Positions 6,865 to 10,448 of a stretch of 10,448 bases of DNA are shown here, one piece after another; the first letter of the stretch is position 1; each line of letters begins with the position of its first letter. Origin of the DNA: Gammaproteobacteria bacterium. Lineage in GTDB: Bacteria; Pseudomonadota; Gammaproteobacteria; JALTLT01. The notes beneath the pieces are model-generated. The model searched no databases and had not been told where the DNA came from. It saw nothing but the letters and a program-made list of their open reading frames with translations. The position numbers and the translations under genes were made by a program. The stretch spans positions 1 to 10,448 of the forward strand of contig JALTLT010000400.1 of assembly GCA_027001815.1 (NCBI GenBank), written 5' to 3'.

Positions 6865-7317
6865 CTACTGGCCGACGGGGGGCGGGAAACCTTCCGCGAC
6901 GAAATCGTACGTGGACGGCGCCTCGGGGGGAGCCCCCCGGTAGCCCACGTAGAAGGTGTAGGTTCCCGGATCCAGGGGCACCTCCAGATGCACCGTCCCG
7001 CCGGGCCCAGTCGCGCAGGTGGCCCGCTCGTAGTTGAGACCCACGCATACCACACCGCCCGCGAAGGAGGTGGTGTCGGTCACGTCGATGAAGGCGGTAA
7101 GCGGCTCCAGGACGGTCATGACGTAGGTGTCATAGTCGAACCGGGCCGATGCGAAGAGGGTACCGCTGGTGAAATAGAAGCCGGCATCGACCAGATCGAA
7201 CACGTAGGTGCTGGCCTGGGGACGGACATCGGCCGCCAGATCCACCTCCGCGCGAAGCGGTGTGCTGGAGAGGGACACGGCAACGAGGGTCGCCAGGGAA
7301 AATACTCTGAAGTTCAT
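6865..7317 (-). CDS. Secreted protein of unknown function
   Basis: The protein has 150 residues and I do not recognise a family with confidence. An N-terminal signal peptide (about 1-23, hydrophobic LATLVAVSL core, likely cut after LRA) predicts export across the inner membrane. The mature part looks all-beta, with alternating Tyr/Phe/Val strands, one DYDTYV stretch (61-66), and PLDPGTYTFYVGY (114-126). That last segment resembles the closing strands of PPC-type beta-sandwich domains. Two cysteines (C91 and C101) could form a disulfide. The C-terminus is proline-rich. The ribosome-binding site is excellent (AAGGAG, 8 bases before the ATG), the best evidence that it is a real gene. It lies upstream of the ilv promoter on the same strand and diverges from the tautomerase gene. 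No clear promoter or terminator is visible for it. Neither neighbour suggests a role. Confidence 0.8.
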   Translation of the reverse strand: MNFRVFSLATLVAVSLSSTPLRAEVDLAADVRPQASTYVFDLVDAGFYFTSGTLFASARFDYDTYVMTVLEPLTAFIDVTDTTSFAGGVVCVGLNYERATCATGPGGTVHLEVPLDPGTYTFYVGYRGAPPEAPSTYDFVAEGFPPPVGQ

Positions 7318-7350
7318 CGATTCATCTCCTTATGCTGGCAGCCTGTCGGA

Positions 7351-7363
7351 CTTCAAGCTGAAG
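7351..7363. repeat. Short palindrome CTTCA-AGC-TGAAG
   Basis: This perfect 5-bp inverted repeat with a 3-base centre extends by GAC/GTC if one base is bulged. It lies 34 bases upstream of the secreted-protein ATG, a position suited to an operator. Its length is within what chance can give. Confidence 0.3.
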
Positions 7364-7401
7364 GTCACTCTGCCCCGACGATGCGACGGGACAGGCGGCT
7401 T

Positions 7402-7440
7402 CGTGAAGGAGGGGGGGACACGGCCCAGGGGACCTTCACG
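7402..7440. repeat. 8-bp inverted repeat in the divergent intergenic region
   Basis: CGTGAAGG (7402-7409) and CCTTCACG (7433-7440) are perfect inverted copies separated by 23 bases that include a run of eight G with one A before it. The repeat lies midway between the divergently oriented secreted-protein and tautomerase genes. It could be a regulator site for either gene or form a stem. No known operator is recognised. The remaining bases of 7318-7597, apart from the promoter at 7519-7546, show nothing further. Confidence 0.4.
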
Positions 7441-7518
7441 GCATTTTCCTTCCGCCGCGTCGGATTCTGGCATTGCGCACCCTTCTCCGCCAACCCCATC
7501 CGACAGACGGTCCACCCT

Positions 7519-7546
7519 TTGTCGCGAGCGGCCAGCGGGTTATCAT
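7519..7546 (+). promoter_or_regulatory. Predicted sigma70 promoter for the tautomerase-proS genes
   Basis: The -35 box is TTGTCG (7519-7524), the spacer is 16 bases, and the -10 box is TATCAT (7541-7546), five of six matches to consensus. Transcription would start near 7553, about 45 bases before the tautomerase ATG. It is the best promoter candidate in the divergent region. Confidence 0.55.
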
Positions 7547-7597
7547 TCACCGCAGGCCGTCGAATCGGCGATCGTGACCCGGCGGGGAGGAGAGGAG

Positions 7598-7942
7598 ATG
7601 CCCTTTCTCAAGATCACCACCAACCAGACCCTCGACGACACGACCCGCGCCACCCTGCTGGGCGAGGCCTCCGCCCGCGTAGCCGAGGCGCTGGGCAAGC
7701 CGGAACGCTACGTGATGGTCGAACTGGCCGATGGCCGGCCCATGCTGTTCGCCGGCGACGACGCCCCGCTGGCCTATCTCGAACTCAAGAGCATCGGCCT
7801 GCCCGAGGGAGCCACGCCCGCCCTTTCGGATGCCCTCTGCGATCTGGTCGGGGAGCGACTGGGCATCCCGGCCGACCGGGTCTACATCGAATTTTCCAAC
7901 GCCGCCCGCCACCTCTGGGGCTGGAACGGCACCACCTTCTGA
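7598..7942 (+). CDS. MIF-family tautomerase
   Basis: This 114-residue homolog of macrophage migration inhibitory factor belongs to the tautomerase superfamily. After removal of Met1, the N-terminal Pro2 would be the catalytic base. The conserved lysine follows at K34 in LGKPERYVMV, and SIG at 65-67 aligns with HSIG of MIF. The C-terminus (RVYIEFSNAARHLWGWNGTTF region, 94-114) matches the end of human MIF closely. The CxxC redox motif of animal MIF is absent (APLAYLELKS instead), while C81 aligns with a MIF cysteine. Phenylpyruvate or related keto-enol tautomerase activity is likely, but the physiological substrate is unknown. The ATG is chosen because Pro must come second and GGAGG lies 7 bases upstream. 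An in-frame GTG at 7574 would hide the proline. proS starts 39 bases after the stop. Confidence 0.9.
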   Translation: MPFLKITTNQTLDDTTRATLLGEASARVAEALGKPERYVMVELADGRPMLFAGDDAPLAYLELKSIGLPEGATPALSDALCDLVGERLGIPADRVYIEFSNAARHLWGWNGTTF

Positions 7943-7981
7943 CCGGGCGGCCGCCCGCCGCCCTGCCCTTCGAGGAGTTCC

Positions 7982-9706
7982 ATGCGAGTCAGCCGCTTCC
8001 CCCTCTTCACCGTCAAGGAGACCCCCGGCGACGCCGAGGTGGTCAGCCACCAGTTGATGATCCGCGCCGGCATGATCCGGCGCCTGGCGGCCGGCATCTA
8101 CGACTGGCTCCCCCTGGGCCTGCGGGTGCTGCGCAAGACGGAGGCGATCGTCCGTGAGGAGATGGAGCGAGCCGGCGCCCTGGAGCTGCTGATGCCGGCC
8201 GTGCAGCCGGCCGAACTGTGGCAGGAGTCGGGGCGATGGGACAAGTTCGGCCCCGAGCTGCTGCGCCTCCACGACCGCCACCAGCGGGAGTTCTGCCTCG
8301 GCCCCACCCACGAGGAGGTGATCACCGACCTGGTGCGGCGGGAGATCCGCTCCTACAAGCAGTTGCCCCTCAATTTCTACCAGATCCAGATGAAGTTCCG
8401 GGACGAGATCCGTCCCCGCTTCGGGGTGATGCGGGCCCGGGAGTTCCTGATGAAGGACGCCTACTCCTTCCATCTGGACATGGACTCCCTGGCCGAGACC
8501 TACCGGGTGATGTACGACGCCTACAGCCGCATCTTCGAGCGGCTCGGCCTGCGCTTCCGCGCCGTGGAGGCGGACACCGGCGCCATCGGCGGAAACGCCT
8601 CCCACGAATTCCATGTCCTCGCCGACTCGGGCGAGGACGCCATCGCCTTCTCCGACCAGAGCGACTACGCGGCCAACGTGGAGCTGGCACCGGCCCTGCC
8701 TCCGGAGGGAGAGCGTCCCGCCGCAGACGAGGCGCTGCGCGAGGTGGAGACGCCGGACCAGCGCACCATCGAGGAGGTGACCACCTTCCTCGGCGTGACC
8801 CCGGACCGGGTGCTCAAGACCCTGCTGGTGGCGGGCTCGGAGACCCCCCTCGTGGCGCTGGTGGTGCGGGGTGATCACGCCCTCAACGAGGTGAAAGCGG
8901 CCAAGCTGCCCCAGGTGGCCGACGACTTCCGCTTCGCCAGCGAGGCAGAGGTCCGGGAGGCGGTGGGTTGCGCCCCCGGCTCCCTCGGCCCGGTGGGGCT
9001 GGCGGAGAAGGGCATCCCGCTGATCGTCGACCACTCGGCCGCCTTTGTCGCCGACTTCGTCTGTGGCGCCAACCGGGAGGGGTGGCACCTGGCCGGCGTC
9101 AACTGGAGGCGGGACCTGCCGGAACCGGAGACCGCCGACATCCGCAACGTGGTGGGGGGGGATCCCAGCCCCGATGGCCACGGCCGCCTCTCCATCGCCC
9201 GCGGCATCGAGGTGGGGCACGTCTTCCAGCTCGGCACCCGCTACTCGGAGGCGATGGGGGCCACGGTCCTCGACGAGGGGGGGCGGGCGGTGCCCATGGC
9301 CATGGGCTGCTACGGCATCGGCGTCTCCCGGGTGGTGGCCGCCGCCATCGAACAGAACCACGACGACCGCGGCATCGTCTGGCCCGCCGCCATCGCCCCC
9401 TTCCAGGTGGCGCTGCTGCCCATGAACGCCCACAAGTCGCAGCGCGTGAAGGCGTTCGCCGAGGAGCTCCACGACCGGATCGAGGCGGCCGGCATCGAGG
9501 TGCTGCTGGACGACCGGGGGGCACGCCCCGGGGTGATGTTCGCCGACATGGAGCTGATCGGCATTCCCCATCGCATCGTGGTGGGCGAACGGGGCCTCGA
9601 CGCCGGCGCCCTGGAGTACAAGGGACGCAGCGACGCAGAGAACACGGCGGTGGCCGTCGAAGAGGTGATCCCGTTCCTCATGAAGCGGCTGGGGATGGCC
9701 GATTAG
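7982..9706 (+). CDS. proS: Prolyl-tRNA synthetase, bacterial type with editing domain
   Basis: ProS charges tRNA-Pro with proline in the cytoplasm and hydrolyses mischarged Ala-tRNA-Pro. The 574 residues match the bacterial form (E. coli about 572). Class II motif 1 lies around 28-46 (RAGMIRRLAAGIYDWLPLG), GPTHEE at 108-113, and motif 2 at 139-163, starting FRDEIRPRFG. The inserted YbaK-like editing domain occupies about 225-400 and keeps the editing lysine K279 in RVLKT, GDHALNEVKAAKL (298-309) and GSLGPV (333-338). Motif 3 is MGCYGIGVSRVVAAAIEQN (441-459). The anticodon-binding domain fills the last ~100 residues, with PGVMFADMELIGIPH (516-530). The ATG has AGGAG 5 bases upstream. It is probably co-transcribed with the tautomerase gene. 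Confidence 0.98.
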   Translation: MRVSRFPLFTVKETPGDAEVVSHQLMIRAGMIRRLAAGIYDWLPLGLRVLRKTEAIVREEMERAGALELLMPAVQPAELWQESGRWDKFGPELLRLHDRHQREFCLGPTHEEVITDLVRREIRSYKQLPLNFYQIQMKFRDEIRPRFGVMRAREFLMKDAYSFHLDMDSLAETYRVMYDAYSRIFERLGLRFRAVEADTGAIGGNASHEFHVLADSGEDAIAFSDQSDYAANVELAPALPPEGERPAADEALREVETPDQRTIEEVTTFLGVTPDRVLKTLLVAGSETPLVALVVRGDHALNEVKAAKLPQVADDFRFASEAEVREAVGCAPGSLGPVGLAEKGIPLIVDHSAAFVADFVCGANREGWHLAGVNWRRDLPEPETADIRNVVGGDPSPDGHGRLSIARGIEVGHVFQLGTRYSEAMGATVLDEGGRAVPMAMGCYGIGVSRVVAAAIEQNHDDRGIVWPAAIAPFQVALLPMNAHKSQRVKAFAEELHDRIEAAGIEVLLDDRGARPGVMFADMELIGIPHRIVVGERGLDAGALEYKGRSDAENTAVAVEEVIPFLMKRLGMAD

Positions 9707-9732
9707 CAGACCATCGGAAAATACCGTTTTTC

Positions 9733-9774
9733 GGCGGCCCGGCAAAGCCGCCCCGGCATCGGGCGGGCGCCCGC
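9733..9774 (+). other. Hairpin-forming spacer between proS and the transglycosylase
   Basis: The 95-base spacer holds GGCGGC/GCCGCC (9733-9738 and 9747-9752, 8-base loop) and a perfect 12-base palindrome GCGGGCGCCCGC (9763-9774). Neither is followed by T residues, and the T run at 9726-9731 precedes them, so an intrinsic terminator is unlikely. They could attenuate or process the transcript. No separate promoter for the downstream gene is evident. Confidence 0.35.
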
Positions 9775-9801
9775 TGTTCACATTGGAAGGCAGAGACGAC
9801 C

Positions 9802-10386
9802 ATGCCCACGATCCGCCAGATTCTGCTCCACCTCTGCCTGGTCGCCGCCTTCGGCGGAGCGGCCACCGGCCGGGCGGAAGAGTCCCCCCGTGCCGATCCG
9901 GAACTGCTCGAGATCCTGAAGGAGGCGGTGGAGAACAGCGACAGTTTCCCGGACCGCTTCGCCGCCCAGGTGTGGCTGCTCGACATGGCGGGAAGGCTGG
10001 AGCGCTACCTGCCGGAAGAGCGGGAGCGGATGGAGCTGCTGCGCCACGTCCACCGGGAGGCAACCCGGGCCGGCATCCCGCCGGAGCTGGTGCTGGCGGT
10101 GATCGAGGTGGAGAGCCGCTTCGACCGCTACGCCATCTCGGTCTCGGGGGCCCGCGGGCTCATGCAGGTGATGCCCTTCTGGCAGCAGGAGATCGGCCGG
10201 CCCGACGACAACCTCTTCGACCTCTCCACCAACCTGCGCTACGGCTGCACCATCCTCAAGGTCTATCTGGATCGCGAGCGGGGGGATCTGATGCGGGCCC
10301 TGGCGCGCTACAACGGCAGCCTCGGCCGGCAGCGCTATCCCAACAAGGTGCTGGCGGCGCTCAACGCCCGCTGGTTCCGCCAGTAG
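9802..10386 (+). CDS. Periplasmic lytic transglycosylase, SLT family
   Basis: The enzyme cleaves the glycan strands of peptidoglycan between MurNAc and GlcNAc, forming 1,6-anhydroMurNAc. It has 194 residues. A signal peptide (about 1-25, with ILLHLCLVAAFGGA) has a likely signal peptidase I cut after GRA. The cysteine at 12 does not sit in a lipobox, so the mature protein is probably soluble. A charged helical linker (30-90) leads to the SLT domain (about 90-190). There the catalytic glutamate is E104 in AVIEVESRF, followed by GLMQVMP (119-125), NLRYG (144-148) and ARYNGS (168-173). It is a minimal catalytic domain without LysM or other cell-wall-binding repeats. The ATG is the only start that leaves a normal signal peptide. 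Its ribosome-binding site (GGAAGG, 11 bases upstream) is poorly spaced. It follows proS by 95 bases on the same strand. The exact subfamily cannot be fixed from motifs alone. Confidence 0.92.
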   Translation: MPTIRQILLHLCLVAAFGGAATGRAEESPRADPELLEILKEAVENSDSFPDRFAAQVWLLDMAGRLERYLPEERERMELLRHVHREATRAGIPPELVLAVIEVESRFDRYAISVSGARGLMQVMPFWQQEIGRPDDNLFDLSTNLRYGCTILKVYLDRERGDLMRALARYNGSLGRQRYPNKVLAALNARWFRQ

Positions 10387-10389
10387 CCA

Positions 10390-10416
10390 CCTGCGCCCCC
10401 GGCCAGGAGGCGCAGG
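10390..10416 (+). terminator. Possible terminator hairpin after the transglycosylase gene
   Basis: CCTGCGCC (10390-10397) and GGCGCAGG (10409-10416) form a perfect 8-bp GC-rich stem with an 11-base loop, starting 3 bases after the stop codon. The position suits a terminator, but no T run follows, so it may only stabilise the 3' end or assist Rho-dependent termination. Nothing else is visible to the window edge. Confidence 0.35.
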
Positions 10417-10448
10417 CGGACGACCCCGGCAGGCAGCAGGCTGTTGCG

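Noticed and set aside
7547..10063. Open frame of 838 codons on the minus strand, opposite proS
   Set aside because: It is antisense to the tautomerase, proS and transglycosylase genes. Its composition is compositional noise without any motif.

Overview
The window is GC-rich, gene-dense chromosomal DNA. The gene order and protein types point to a gammaproteobacterium, possibly a Chromatiales/Ectothiorhodospiraceae-like lineage. That placement is inferred from resemblance to families I know, not from a search. I see no tRNA, rRNA, CRISPR array, insertion sequence or phage gene.

Left two thirds (positions 1-6780, minus strand). This is a branched-chain amino acid operon read right to left: ilvB (acetolactate synthase large subunit), ilvH (its regulatory subunit), ilvC (ketol-acid reductoisomerase), pssA (phosphatidylserine synthase), leuA (2-isopropylmalate synthase), and a family-4 uracil-DNA glycosylase that runs off the left edge. 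IlvBH and IlvC carry out the first steps of valine, leucine and isoleucine synthesis. LeuA diverts 2-ketoisovalerate to leucine. Most junctions are 9 to 52 bases. The exception is a gap of about 500 bases between pssA and leuA. That gap holds a good sigma70-type promoter and a 39-codon open frame with a ribosome-binding site, ending in a run of leucine codons (HLLLSLRLLP). I read this as an undescribed candidate leucine leader peptide controlling leuA. The ilvB leader has no such peptide, but its GC-rich arms could form three mutually exclusive hairpins. The 11-mer ATGGGAAAGTA occurs in both leaders.

Middle (6865-7597). A small secreted protein of unknown function lies on the minus strand, upstream of the ilv promoter. 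It is divergent from the genes to its right, and the intergenic region between them has inverted repeats and a promoter.

Right third (7598-10448, plus strand). An MIF-family tautomerase, prolyl-tRNA synthetase (proS, with its editing insertion) and a periplasmic lytic transglycosylase follow one another. All three are probably transcribed from a promoter near 7519-7546. The window ends just after a hairpin downstream of the transglycosylase.

Every assigned enzyme has intact active-site motifs over the part visible. The most worthwhile leads are the two leader regions and the unassigned secreted protein.
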